DNA from: an uncultured Lachnospiraceae bacterium
Lineage (GTDB): Bacteria > Bacillota > Clostridia > Lachnospirales > Lachnospiraceae
Direction: 5' to 3'
DNA length: 64,000 nucleotides
Assembly (NCBI GenBank): GCA_947625465.1
Contig: CANQOK010000001.1
Coordinates: 62,001 to 126,000 of the forward strand
Shown: one piece after another, positions 25,127-33,814 of the stretch
Layout: each line of letters opens with the position of its first letter
How positions within the stretch are numbered: position 1 is the first letter of the stretch
The notes under the pieces: generated by a model
What the model was told of the DNA's origin: nothing
Databases searched by the model: none
Seen by the model: only the letters and a program-made list of their open reading frames with translations
Made by a program: the position numbers and the translations under genes

Positions 25127-26314
25127 TTATCGCCCCTGTGCCGCGTTGTATTCTTCGATCCGCTTTGCAACACGGTCCATGGGATCCAACAGAGAACTCA
25201 TGCTGGCATCATGATTTAAGGTTTCAATGATCAGGGCGATATACTTGGACATATCGACATTGATAAAATAAGGGCGTTTCAGTAATTCTTCAGACTGGTA
25301 AGTCAGGTTGGTCGTCAATACCCGGTCGAACACGCCTTCTTCATATGCTTTGTCAAACTTTTCCATGCCGTTGGTAAACAGGCCGAAGGTCGCGGCCAGA
25401 AATACCTTCCGGCAGTTGCGTTTCTTCAGCTGTCTGGCAACATCTAAGATACTTTCACCGGAAGAGATCATATCGTCTAAAATAAAGATATCTTTGCCGG
25501 TAATGTCATCTCCCAAAAACTCATGCGCCACAATGGGGTTCATCCCGTTGATAATGGTGGCGTAATCCCGGCGCTTATAGAACATGCCCACATTGACGCC
25601 AAGCACATTGGCAAAGTAGATGGAACGATTCATGGCACCTTCATCCGGACTGATGATCATTAAATGATCGGGAGAAATCTGCAGATCCTTTTCTACGGCC
25701 AGAAGACTTTTGACAAACTGATAAGTGGGCCGTACGCTTTCAAATCCCTTTAATGGGATGGCGTTGCAGACTGCCGGATTGTGCACATCGAAGGTGATGA
25801 TATTGTCTACGCCCATGTTGCTCAGTTCCTGAAGCGCCAGCGCACAGTCCAGAGATTCTCTGGCAGAACGCTTATCCTGCCGGCTCTCATATAAAAACGG
25901 CATGATGACATTGATCCGCTTTGCTTTTCCGGCAGCGGCGGCGATCAGCCGCTTCAGATCGCTGAAATGATCGTCCGGAGACATGTGGTTGATCTGTCCG
26001 CACAGCTTATAAGTCTGGCTATGATTGGTGATATCCACGATAAAATACAGATCGTCGCCCCGGATGGACTGGCTGATCAGTCCCTTTGCCTCACCGGAAC
26101 CGAAACGGGGAACCTGAGATTTTACCAGAAAGGTGTCCCGTTTGTAGTCCACAAAGGCAACATTGGAGCGGATCGCTTCACTGTGTGTTGCGTTGGCGCG
26201 CCAGTTGACAATGTACTGGTCGACGGCGGCGGCCATCTGTTCGCAGCCCCGCAGCGGTACGATCCCCAGCGGTCCGGCGGGAATCGTTACAAGTATTTTT
26301 TCATAGTCTAACAT
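25127..26314 (-). CDS. prs: Ribose-phosphate pyrophosphokinase, long variant
   Basis: A 395-residue PRPP synthetase (PRPP from ribose-5-phosphate and ATP for nucleotide, His and Trp synthesis). The N-terminal half shows I-N-V-I-M-P-F-L-Y-E-S-R-Q-D-K-R, the family ATP loop, and F-D-V-H-N-P. The PRPP loop is D-I-F-I-L-D-D-M-I-S-S-G-E-S-I; the classical form is D-D-M-x-D-T-A-G-T, so the second acidic residue and Thr are changed. It is about 75 residues longer than classical Prs, as in a variant seen in Lachnospiraceae. It is the last gene of the minus-strand operon behind the dnaC-like gene (9-base gap). Confidence 0.85.
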   Translation of the reverse strand: MLDYEKILVTIPAGPLGIVPLRGCEQMAAAVDQYIVNWRANATHSEAIRSNVAFVDYKRDTFLVKSQVPRFGSGEAKGLISQSIRGDDLYFIVDITNHSQTYKLCGQINHMSPDDHFSDLKRLIAAAAGKAKRINVIMPFLYESRQDKRSARESLDCALALQELSNMGVDNIITFDVHNPAVCNAIPLKGFESVRPTYQFVKSLLAVEKDLQISPDHLMIISPDEGAMNRSIYFANVLGVNVGMFYKRRDYATIINGMNPIVAHEFLGDDITGKDIFILDDMISSGESILDVARQLKKRNCRKVFLAATFGLFTNGMEKFDKAYEEGVFDRVLTTNLTYQSEELLKRPYFINVDMSKYIALIIETLNHDASMSSLLDPMDRVAKRIEEYNAAQGR

Positions 26315-26323
26315 GATAACCTC

Positions 26324-27313
26324 CTATAGTTTCTGTTTTTTGCGGATATCGTCTCCGAAAATCTTAAAACAGGTATAATTTCCGATAATCCTGGAAAAAA
26401 TGCGGTCGGAATAGATCCGGCTGATCTCCCGGGGGGAAAGATTGGTATTGATGATAACAGCGCGCCTGTTCTGCAGCCGCTTGTCCAGGCAGTGGAACAG
26501 GTGAGAAGATTTGATGCTGTTTGTCACTTCCGTACCCAGATCGTCTAAGATCAGCAGATCGCAGTCATAGATAAAATGAAGCGTTTCCTTTGTCTCGGAA
26601 CTCATGTCCCGCGCATTGAAAACGGATTCCGACATGATCGACGCAAAATCAATGGCAGACAGGTAAAGCACAGAGCAGGAGCGTTCCAACAGCTCTTTGG
26701 CAATGCAGAGAGACAAGAAGGATTTTCCGACGCCGGTTTCTCCGTAAAACAACAGATTCCGGAAATGAGAAGAAAATTCTTCAATGAACCGGTCGCAGTA
26801 GCGGCGGGTTTCCAGAATGTTTTCTCTGGCGGTTTTTCCCGTCTGCGGATCTTTCTCGGTATCGTCGTAATAGTCCGGTCTGAAATGCTCAAAACTGCAG
26901 GTTTTTAAAAGCGTTTTAATATTGGACTGATCATACATTACATCGATCAGAGCCTGCTTAAAGCAGTGGCACATCCGGTTCTGCGCCGTATAACCGGTAT
27001 CCCGGCAGTCTTTACAGAAATAATGCGGTTCCAGATAATCCGGCGCATAGCCGTTCTCTGCAAGCAGCCGGTCCCGCTCGGCGGAAAGCGCCGAAATCTC
27101 CCGGTTGATTGCTTCCAGCGTATAAGCATTCTGCGTCAGACGCAGCCGCGCCTTTTCTACCTGTAAGCCGGACAGTCTGTCATGGATCTCCCGGATCCGC
27201 GGCAGCCTGGCATAAACGGTTTCCCGGCGTTCGCTTAATTCCCGCTGGACCGTAAACTGCTTCTGGTCATATTCTCTTAAAATTGTATTATAGTGTTCCG
27301 ATGAAATCGACAT
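26324..27313 (-). CDS. DnaC/DnaI-like helicase loader ATPase
   Basis: A 329-residue AAA+ protein that probably loads the replicative helicase. The N-terminal helical region is followed by a zinc-type Cys cluster (C-K-D-C and C-H-C, near residues 100-117), then the ATPase: Walker A Y-G-E-T-G-V-G-K-S near 192, Walker B L-L-I-L-D-D-L-G-T-E, sensor I-N-T-N-L-S, and the DnaI/DnaC box with R-I-F-S-R-I. It lies directly after a DnaD-domain gene, the usual primosome pair in Firmicutes, and before prs. Confidence 0.9.
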   Translation of the reverse strand: MSISSEHYNTILREYDQKQFTVQRELSERRETVYARLPRIREIHDRLSGLQVEKARLRLTQNAYTLEAINREISALSAERDRLLAENGYAPDYLEPHYFCKDCRDTGYTAQNRMCHCFKQALIDVMYDQSNIKTLLKTCSFEHFRPDYYDDTEKDPQTGKTARENILETRRYCDRFIEEFSSHFRNLLFYGETGVGKSFLSLCIAKELLERSCSVLYLSAIDFASIMSESVFNARDMSSETKETLHFIYDCDLLILDDLGTEVTNSIKSSHLFHCLDKRLQNRRAVIINTNLSPREISRIYSDRIFSRIIGNYTCFKIFGDDIRKKQKL

Positions 27314-27334
27314 GTGCCACCTCCGTATCCGGCA

Positions 27335-28357
27335 TTACTTTCTGGAAGCCAACAGTTGTTTCTCCAGTTCATCAAAATCATAATCCCGATGAGAAAAATT
27401 ATTAAATTCATTCCTGCCGCGGACCGGCGGGGGTGTCGCTGTTTTCTGATGATATTCCTGATCCAGCGCTTTGATATCGGCAGGCGTCCGGACGTTCTGT
27501 TCCTGCCAGTCGGTCAGTATCTTATCGGCATACTGGAAACTGGGTTTATGCAGAGCAGCGATCGTGCGGTTGCAGGCCTCAATGATGATTTCCATAGGAA
27601 AGCCGAACTTGTCCAGCCATTTATTGATATATCTGCGCTCAATCTCAGCGGGAGAATGGTCGCAGATGCCGAAAGCGCGCATGACAGGGTAGTATTTGTT
27701 GCTGAACAGGGAAGTCTGTGCTTTTGCCTGTTCGAGCGTCGTAATCCCTGTCTCAGCCCAGTTGAGGGCAGTTTTCTCAATATACCGCATACGCCGTTTG
27801 TTATTGCTGACGCAGTATTCGATCAGATAGTCGATCAGTTCATAGGAAAAACCCAATTCATCATACAGGTAGATCAGAGTCTCGATATCTTTGGGACTTA
27901 AAGTACGCCCCAGATATTGTTCCGCCGTAAATAAAATGTTCTTCACATCTTCTTCCTGCGCGAAAGCCGCCAGCTGCGCGCTGGTATAGACAGGCCGTTC
28001 CGGAGCCGGGAATAACGGCTGTTCCGGAGCGGAAACCACTTTTGGTTTTGAAGTCTTGGGAAGACAGCGCTCCAGGCAGATTCCCTGGATGTGCCCGCTG
28101 GAATCCTCACTCAGAGTAAGCAGTCCCAGATCGGCCCAATAGTGCAGGGCACGGGAAATGTCGCTTTCCGTACAGGTAAATCTGTCTGCGATTGTCTCCA
28201 GGGATAAATCCCGATCGGAGTCGGAAGCGCAGCGAAGCAGATACAGGTACACCTTGACAAATTCTCCGTTCGCGCCCGGCATATAAGAGTCAATAAAATA
28301 ATTGGATACGGAGGTAGTATCCACCAGTTTGCCCTTGTCTAAAAATAAATCACCCAT
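27335..28357 (-). CDS. DnaD-domain replication initiation protein
   Basis: A 340-residue protein of the DnaB/DnaD primosome family. The N-terminal winged-helix part (T-S-V-S-N-Y-F-I-D, then L-E-T-I-A-D-R-F) is followed by a DnaD C-terminal domain with L-S-P-K-D-I-E-T-L-I-Y-L-Y-D-E-L-G-F and Y-I-N-K-W-L. ATG at 28357 with AAGGAT upstream is preferred to an in-frame ATG at 28381 that lacks a ribosome binding site. It heads a minus-strand operon with the dnaC-like gene and prs. Four DnaA-box-like 9-mers lie upstream. Confidence 0.87.
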   Translation of the reverse strand: MGDLFLDKGKLVDTTSVSNYFIDSYMPGANGEFVKVYLYLLRCASDSDRDLSLETIADRFTCTESDISRALHYWADLGLLTLSEDSSGHIQGICLERCLPKTSKPKVVSAPEQPLFPAPERPVYTSAQLAAFAQEEDVKNILFTAEQYLGRTLSPKDIETLIYLYDELGFSYELIDYLIEYCVSNNKRRMRYIEKTALNWAETGITTLEQAKAQTSLFSNKYYPVMRAFGICDHSPAEIERRYINKWLDKFGFPMEIIIEACNRTIAALHKPSFQYADKILTDWQEQNVRTPADIKALDQEYHQKTATPPPVRGRNEFNNFSHRDYDFDELEKQLLASRK

Positions 28358-28672
28358 TTTGCTACATCCTTGCTTAAACATCTAAATCGGCAGCTCCACC
28401 TCCCCTTAGGGCTGTCCCGATCCGAAAACGAGTATAGCACAAAACTTTAAAAAATAAAAATCATCTAGTGCGAACGTTTAAATAAAAAGTTGCAATTCGC
28501 CCAAATGTGGAAAATGTGGAAATGGTGTATAAGTTTTGCGGAATTTTGTCAAAAGGTGTCGAAAGGCACTGGTTTCAGGAAAAACGAAAGGCAGGACAGA
28601 AAACGGAAATAAAAAATTATCCACATTTTTGAAAGCCGAAATTGCCTTCAAAAAATGTGGATATGCGAATAA
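28358..28672. other. Intergenic region with DnaA-box-like 9-mers
   Basis: A 315-base A+T-rich region without a gene. It contains TGTGGAAAA (28506-28514) directly followed by TGTGGAAAT (28515-28523), the perfect DnaA consensus TTATCCACA (28617-28625), and TGTGGATAT (28656-28664). The latter two form the outer stem of the murC terminator. The tandem pair lies about 150 bases upstream of the DnaD-domain gene, so DnaA control of the primosome-like operon is possible. Confidence 0.5.
28617..28662 (-). terminator. Terminator of murC (minus strand)
   Basis: Read on the minus strand, ATCCACATTTTTTGAAGGC pairs with GCTTTCAAAAATGTGGAT (one slipped base, 7-base loop) and is followed by AATTTTTTATTT. 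It begins 11 bases after the murC stop. Confidence 0.75.
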
Positions 28673-30055
28673 CTAAATCCCAAGCAGTTTTTCTCCGATT
28701 AATACGACATCTCCGGCTCCCATAGTTATCAACAGGTCGCCGCTGATACAATTTTCCAAAAGAAAATTTTCGATGGCGCTAAAAGACGGAAAATAATGAA
28801 CGTCACAGTCAAACTGTTTCATCGCTTCTAAAATATGCATGGAGGAAATACCCAAAGTGTTTTTCTCGCGGGCGGCATAGATATCAGCCAGCACCACATG
28901 GTCGGCAAGGGCCAGCGCTTCGGCAAATTCCGGCAGCAGCGCTTTGGTGCGGGAATAGGTATGGGGCTGGAATACACACCAGATCTCCCGGTGCGGATAT
29001 TTCTGCGCGGCGGTCAGCGTGGCCCGGATCTCATCCGGGTGATGCGCGTAATCGTCTACGACTGTAATGCCGTGCAGATCCCCTTTGATCTGAAAGCGGC
29101 GGTCCGCATTGTGGAAAACGGAAACCCCCTGTTTGATCGTCTGAAAGCTGAGGCCCAGATCCATAGCGGCAGCAATGGCGGCCAGGGTATCGATCACGGT
29201 GTGTTCGCCCAGCGTATTCAGATGCAGGGAGCCGATCTTCTGTCCGTGTACGATCAGATCAAAACCGGCACAGCCGAATTTATCATAGGTAAGATTGGAA
29301 GCACAGTAATCGCTTGCGGCCGGATCCAGACCGAAGGTAATGATCCGGCAGGGCAGGCCTTCCGTAAAATAGGAAAGGTCCGGAATCGCGCTGTTGATGA
29401 TCAGAGAGCCGTCCGCCGGCAGCAGTTCGGCAAACTTCCGGAAGCTGTGACGGATGTCGTCAATATCCTTAAAGAAATCCAGATGATCCGCCATCACATT
29501 TAAAATAATGGCAGTGGTCGGCGCAAAGGACAGAAAACTGTTGGTATATTCACAGGCCTCGGTAACAAACAGATCGGAATGTCCGATCCGCAGATTGCCG
29601 TGGATATGTTCAAAAATGCCGCCTACCAGGATCGTCGGATCCAACCCGCTGTCTAACAGGATCTCCGAGAGGATGGAGGTCGTTGTCGTCTTGCCGTGCG
29701 TGCCGGAAACCCCGATCGCGATCCTGTAATTGCGCATGATCTGTCCGAGAAATTCCGCGCGGGTAAGCAGAGGCACGCCCAGTTCGGCAGCCCGTACAAG
29801 CTCCGGATTGTCCGGCGTAACAGCAGCCGTATAGACTAACACTTCCATCTCGGGAGAAATATTGTCGGCAGCCTGGCGATAAGAGATCTCAGCGCCCAGA
29901 GATTCCAGATGTTCGGTGATCGCGCTGGATCTGGAGTCGGAACCGGATACGCGAAATCCCTTCGCAAGCAGGATCTCCGCCAGTCCGCTCATGCTGATAC
30001 CGCCTATTCCCGTAAAATGTACCCATCCGGTACATGAAAAATCAATTTGATACAT
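28673..30055 (-). CDS. murC: UDP-N-acetylmuramate--L-alanine ligase
   Basis: A 460-residue Mur ligase that adds L-Ala to UDP-MurNAc in peptidoglycan synthesis. It has the N-terminal nucleotide-sugar site H-F-T-G-I-G-G-I-S-M-S-G-L, the ATP loop G-V-S-G-T-H-G-K-T-T-T-T, and V-V-D-D-Y-A-H-H-P-D-E-I in the C-terminal domain. ATG 30055 has GGAGGA 9 bases upstream on the minus strand; the frame is open further but without a better start. It is a single-gene unit with its own terminator and a TATAAT-type -10 (30099-30104, minus strand). Confidence 0.96.
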   Translation of the reverse strand: MYQIDFSCTGWVHFTGIGGISMSGLAEILLAKGFRVSGSDSRSSAITEHLESLGAEISYRQAADNISPEMEVLVYTAAVTPDNPELVRAAELGVPLLTRAEFLGQIMRNYRIAIGVSGTHGKTTTTSILSEILLDSGLDPTILVGGIFEHIHGNLRIGHSDLFVTEACEYTNSFLSFAPTTAIILNVMADHLDFFKDIDDIRHSFRKFAELLPADGSLIINSAIPDLSYFTEGLPCRIITFGLDPAASDYCASNLTYDKFGCAGFDLIVHGQKIGSLHLNTLGEHTVIDTLAAIAAAMDLGLSFQTIKQGVSVFHNADRRFQIKGDLHGITVVDDYAHHPDEIRATLTAAQKYPHREIWCVFQPHTYSRTKALLPEFAEALALADHVVLADIYAAREKNTLGISSMHILEAMKQFDCDVHYFPSFSAIENFLLENCISGDLLITMGAGDVVLIGEKLLGI

Positions 30056-30357
30056 AAGGAAGCATCCTCCTGTAAAAAAATAGTGTCTGAACGTTTTTAT
30101 TATACTATAGGAATACAAAAAATGCCACAAAAATCATTAAAAAATCGAAGCATAATCACCTTTGTCCGGGCAAAAATAAATAGGGATAGTGATAATGACG
30201 AAAAAGCCAAGGAAAAATTGTGTAAATTTATATGAAAAAAACGAAAAGTCAGAAAAACACGAAAAAATATTATACAAAAAAACGAAAAATAATTTGAATA
30301 TTTTGGATTTTATGTTATAATCTATCTATCAAATAAACTTTACAGCGAGGTGATAGC
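30056..30357. other. Divergent murC/glgC intergenic region
   Basis: A 302-base, strongly A+T-rich stretch with repeated ACGAAAA words. The minus strand has TATAAT (30099-30104) for murC; the plus strand has the glgC promoter at 30294-30321. A short open frame (30047-30235) has low-complexity composition and is not taken as a gene. Confidence 0.5.
30294..30321 (+). promoter_or_regulatory. Promoter of glgC-glgD
   Basis: TTGAAT (30294-30299) and TATAAT (30316-30321) with a 16-base spacer; TGT just before the -10 gives an extended -10. The GTG start of glgC lies 37 bases downstream. Confidence 0.75.
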
Positions 30358-31632
30358 GTGATTAAGAAAGAAATGATTGCCATGCTTTTAGCAGGTGGAC
30401 AGGGAAGCAGACTGGGTGTACTGACAGCGAAGGTTGCAAAGCCAGCAGTATCTTTCGGTGGTAAGTACAGAATCATCGACTTCCCGCTTAGCAACTGTAT
30501 TAACTCGGGCGTGGATACGGTGGGTGTATTGACACAGTATCAGCCGCTGAGACTGAATGCGCATATCGGCATCGGTATTCCCTGGGATCTGGATCGGAAT
30601 ATCGGCGGTGTGACCGTGCTGCCGCCGTACGAGAAGAGTACCAGCAGTGAGTGGTACACCGGTACCGCGAACGCGATCTTTCAGAACATTGATTACATGG
30701 ATTCCTATAATCCGGATTATGTGCTGATCTTATCAGGGGACCATATATATAAGATGGATTATGAAGTGATGCTGGATTATCATAAGGCGAATAATGCCGA
30801 CATTACCATTGCGGCTATGCCTGTACCGATTGAGGAAGCAAGCCGGTTCGGCATTGTAATTACGGATGATAATAACAGAATTACCGATTTCGAGGAGAAA
30901 CCGGCGAACCCGAGAAGCAACCTGGCTTCTATGGGTATCTACATTTTCAGCTGGCCGATTTTAAAAGAAGCACTGATCAAGTTAAAGGATCAGAGAAATT
31001 GTGACTTTGGTAAGCATATTATTCCATATTGCTTTGGAAGAGGTGACCGTGTATTTGCTTACGAGTACAATGGCTATTGGAAGGATGTTGGTACATTAGG
31101 CTCCTATTGGGAAGCGAATATGGAACTGATCGATATCATTCCCGTATTTAATCTGTATGAAGAATTCTGGCGGATCTATACGAAGAATGATACCCTGCCG
31201 CCGCAGTACATTTCCAGTGATTCGAAGATTGACCGGTGCATTATCAGTGACGGCGCCACCATCGAGGGTGAGATCTACAACTCCATTATCGGTCCGGGCG
31301 TAACCATTGAAAAGGGAGCGGTCGTACGGGATTCCATCATTATGAAGGATACGGTGATCGGCGCAGACAGCCAGGTTTATAAGGCGATTATCGCGGAGAA
31401 TGTTACGGTAGGAAAGAACTGTGAGCTGGGGATCGGAGAAGAAGCGCCCAGCAAACTGGATCCGAAGATCTATGCGTTCGGACTGGCTACCATCGGAGAG
31501 AATTCCGTACTGCCCGACGGTGTGAAGGTAGGCAAGAATACGGCGATTTCCGGTGTGACAGGCGCAGAAGATTATGTGGACGGCGTACTGGCAAGCGGCG
31601 AATATATTATTAAGGCAGGTGATACGGAATGA
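30358..31632 (+). CDS. glgC: Glucose-1-phosphate adenylyltransferase, catalytic subunit
   Basis: A 424-residue enzyme that makes ADP-glucose from glucose-1-phosphate and ATP, the committed step of glycogen synthesis. The N-terminal nucleotidyltransferase has [27 protein letters not shown], and [11 protein letters not shown]; the C-terminal third is a left-handed beta helix of hexapeptide repeats. The start is GTG with GAGGTGATA upstream. It overlaps glgD by 4 bases (ATGA), as expected for a two-subunit enzyme. Confidence 0.97.
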   Translation: MIKKEMIAMLLAGGQGSRLGVLTAKVAKPAVSFGGKYRIIDFPLSNCINSGVDTVGVLTQYQPLRLNAHIGIGIPWDLDRNIGGVTVLPPYEKSTSSEWYTGTANAIFQNIDYMDSYNPDYVLILSGDHIYKMDYEVMLDYHKANNADITIAAMPVPIEEASRFGIVITDDNNRITDFEEKPANPRSNLASMGIYIFSWPILKEALIKLKDQRNCDFGKHIIPYCFGRGDRVFAYEYNGYWKDVGTLGSYWEANMELIDIIPVFNLYEEFWRIYTKNDTLPPQYISSDSKIDRCIISDGATIEGEIYNSIIGPGVTIEKGAVVRDSIIMKDTVIGADSQVYKAIIAENVTVGKNCELGIGEEAPSKLDPKIYAFGLATIGENSVLPDGVKVGKNTAISGVTGAEDYVDGVLASGEYIIKAGDTE

Positions 31633-32750
31633 GAGCGATTGGATTGATACTGGCAGGCGGAAACAACAACAAGATGAGAGAGCTTTCATACAAAAGGGCC
31701 ATCGCGGCGATGCCGGTTGCAGGAAGCTACCGGTGCATAGATTTTGCACTGAGCAATATGACAAACTCTCACATTCAGAAGGTAGCGGTGCTGACGCAGT
31801 ACAACGCGCTGTCCCTGAATGAGCATTTGAGTTCCTCCAAGTGGTGGGACTTCGGCAGAAAGCAGGGCGGTCTTTATGTATTTACCCCTTCCATCACTGC
31901 CGATAACGGATTCTGGTACAGAGGTACGGCAGATTCTATTTATCAGAATATCAATTTTCTGAAGAACAGCCATGAGCCTTATGTGGTGATCGCGGCCGGC
32001 GACGGCGTTTACAAGCTGGATTACAACAGGGTACTGGAATATCATATTGAGAAGAAAGCGGATATTACCGTCGTTTGTAAAGAATTTGGTGAAGGCGAGG
32101 ATATCAGCAGATTTGGCTGTGTGAAGACGGATGCGGACAGCAGGATCATTGAGTTTGAAGAGAAACCCATGATGACCAATTCCACGACGATTTCTACCGG
32201 TATTTACGTGATCCGGAGAAGACAGCTGATCGAACTGATTGAGAAGTGCGCGGCAGAGGATCGGTATGATTTTGTCGGCGATATTCTGGTTCGCTATAAG
32301 AATCTGAAGAGAATCTACGCGTATAAACTGGAATCTTACTGGAGTAATATTTCCACAGTGGAATCTTACTATAATACCAACATGGACTTCCTGAAACCGG
32401 AGATCCGAGATTATTTCTTCAAACAGTATCCTGATGTATATTCCAAGGTGGAGGATAATCCGCCGGCGAAGTATAATCCGGGCGCAGTGGTGCGGAATTC
32501 ACTGGTATCCAGCGGATGTATCATTAACGGTACGGTGGAGAATTCCGTACTGTTTAAGAAAGCCTATATCGGCAACAACTGCGTGATCAAGAATTCCATT
32601 ATTTTGAACAACGTATATATCGGAGATAACTGCCATATCGAGAATTGTATTGTAGAGAGCAGAGGTACGATTCGGGCGAACTCCACATATATCGGAGAAA
32701 ATGGTGAGATTCCGATCGTTTTGGAGAAGGAAAACAGATACAACGTATAG
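31629..32750 (+). CDS. glgD: Glucose-1-phosphate adenylyltransferase regulatory subunit
   Basis: A 373-residue GlgC paralogue typical of Firmicutes. The nucleotide loop is degenerate ([12 protein letters not shown]) where GlgC has G-Q-G-S-R-L, while R-C-I-D-F-A-L-S-N and the C-terminal hexapeptide helix remain. GlgD forms a heteromer with GlgC and raises its activity. It overlaps glgC by 4 bases and is followed by spoVG after 41 bases. Confidence 0.95.
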   Translation: MRAIGLILAGGNNNKMRELSYKRAIAAMPVAGSYRCIDFALSNMTNSHIQKVAVLTQYNALSLNEHLSSSKWWDFGRKQGGLYVFTPSITADNGFWYRGTADSIYQNINFLKNSHEPYVVIAAGDGVYKLDYNRVLEYHIEKKADITVVCKEFGEGEDISRFGCVKTDADSRIIEFEEKPMMTNSTTISTGIYVIRRRQLIELIEKCAAEDRYDFVGDILVRYKNLKRIYAYKLESYWSNISTVESYYNTNMDFLKPEIRDYFFKQYPDVYSKVEDNPPAKYNPGAVVRNSLVSSGCIINGTVENSVLFKKAYIGNNCVIKNSIILNNVYIGDNCHIENCIVESRGTIRANSTYIGENGEIPIVLEKENRYNV

Positions 32751-32791
32751 GATGGCCTATAATATCTTTTTGAGTTTGGGAGGTATACAAC

Positions 32792-33076
32792 ATGCAGATA
32801 ACAGACGTAAGAGTCAGGAAGGTTGCCAAGGAAGGCAAGATGAAGGCCGTAGTTTCTGTTACGCTAGACGAAGAGTTTGTTGTACACGATATAAAAGTGA
32901 TTGAAGGCGAGAAGGGCATGTTTATCGCTATGCCCAGCCGGAAAGCTTCGGACGGAGAATACAGAGATGTAGCGCATCCGATCAACTCTGAGACAAGAGA
33001 GCGTCTGCAAAAGACAATTTTAGAGAAATATGAGCAGGTGCTTACGGAAGAAGTAACAGATACGGACGAAACATAA
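32792..33076 (+). CDS. spoVG: Septation/sporulation regulator SpoVG
   Basis: A 94-residue SpoVG protein beginning [10 protein letters not shown], with [10 protein letters not shown] and M-P-S-R-K; the family binds RNA/DNA and affects septation, sporulation and envelope genes. GGGAGGTA lies before the ATG. TATAAT at 32758-32763 could be a private -10, but no -35 matches. A hairpin follows at 33115. The spoVG-pth-mfd order is like Bacillus. Confidence 0.97.
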   Translation: MQITDVRVRKVAKEGKMKAVVSVTLDEEFVVHDIKVIEGEKGMFIAMPSRKASDGEYRDVAHPINSETRERLQKTILEKYEQVLTEEVTDTDET

Positions 33077-33114
33077 GGTGATTTGAGGGTTTTACAATAA
33101 CAGATTTTACACAG

Positions 33115-33158
33115 ACAAACGGAGTGGTCGTCAGGTGGCGGCGCTCCGTTTGTTTATG
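33115..33158 (+). terminator. Terminator after spoVG
   Basis: ACAAACGGAG (33115-33124) pairs perfectly with CTCCGTTTGT (33144-33153), with a 19-base loop and a short T-rich tail. The weak T-run allows some read-through into pth. Confidence 0.6.
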
Positions 33159-33168
33159 CAAAATTTGA

Positions 33169-33197
33169 TTGTCATTCGGAAAAGAAAATGGTATACT
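33169..33197 (+). promoter_or_regulatory. Promoter of pth-mfd
   Basis: TTGTCA (33169-33174) and TATACT (33192-33197) separated by 17 bases, 45 bases before the pth start. Confidence 0.72.
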
Positions 33198-33242
33198 GGG
33201 ACTGCAAAAAACAGAAAACTTCGGAATTGGAGCTGTAACATT

Positions 33243-33803
33243 ATGTATATTATCGCAGGCTTGGGAAATCCTACAGCTGAATATGCCAAAACCCGTCACA
33301 ATGTGGGATTTGACGCGATCGACGAGCTGGCAGGCCAGATGGGAGTATCGGTAGAGATTAAGAAACATAAGGCACTGTGCGGAATGGGACTGATCGCCGG
33401 ACAGAAGGTACTGCTCATGAAACCGCAGACCTATATGAATTTGAGCGGAGAAGCAGTCCGTGCGGCAGTGGATTTTTATAAATGCGATCCAGAGACAGAA
33501 CTGATCGTGATCTATGACGATATCAGTCTGGACGTCGGCCGGCTGCGGATCCGGGCCAAAGGAAGCGCAGGCGGACACAACGGGATCAAAAGCATCATCG
33601 CCCATCTGGGGACGGAAAATTTTAAGCGGATTAAAATAGGCGTAGGGGCGAAAAAAGGGCAGGATCTGGTAAAACACGTATTGGGAAAGTTCCCGCCCGA
33701 AGAACGGCAGGCCGTGGATGATGCGATCGCGCAGGCCGCCCTGGCCGTACCGGTTATCATGATGGAAGGTATGGAAACGGCTATGAATCATTTTAACCGT
33801 TGA
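33243..33803 (+). CDS. pth: Peptidyl-tRNA hydrolase
   Basis: A 186-residue enzyme that frees tRNA from peptidyl-tRNA dropped by stalled ribosomes. It has G-L-G-N-P-T-x-E-Y-x-x-T-R-H-N-V-G-F with the catalytic His, T-Y-M-N-L-S-G-E-A-V, and Y-D-D-I-S-L-D-V-G-R-L-R with the catalytic Asp, then G-G-H-N-G-I-K-S. Upstream in-frame codons (from 33135) carry the promoter, so ATG 33243 is the start. mfd follows 11 bases later. Confidence 0.97.
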   Translation: MYIIAGLGNPTAEYAKTRHNVGFDAIDELAGQMGVSVEIKKHKALCGMGLIAGQKVLLMKPQTYMNLSGEAVRAAVDFYKCDPETELIVIYDDISLDVGRLRIRAKGSAGGHNGIKSIIAHLGTENFKRIKIGVGAKKGQDLVKHVLGKFPPEERQAVDDAIAQAALAVPVIMMEGMETAMNHFNR

Positions 33804-33814
33804 TGGAGGATGGC

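Noticed and set aside
27314..27901. 195-codon open frame on the plus strand
   Set aside because: Antisense to the DnaD-domain gene; low-quality composition rich in Ile, Phe and Arg.
28835..29503. 222-codon open frame on the plus strand
   Set aside because: Antisense to murC.
30047..30235. Short gene in the murC/glgC gap
   Set aside because: The translation is Lys- and Asn-rich low complexity from A+T-rich promoter DNA, with no ribosome binding site.
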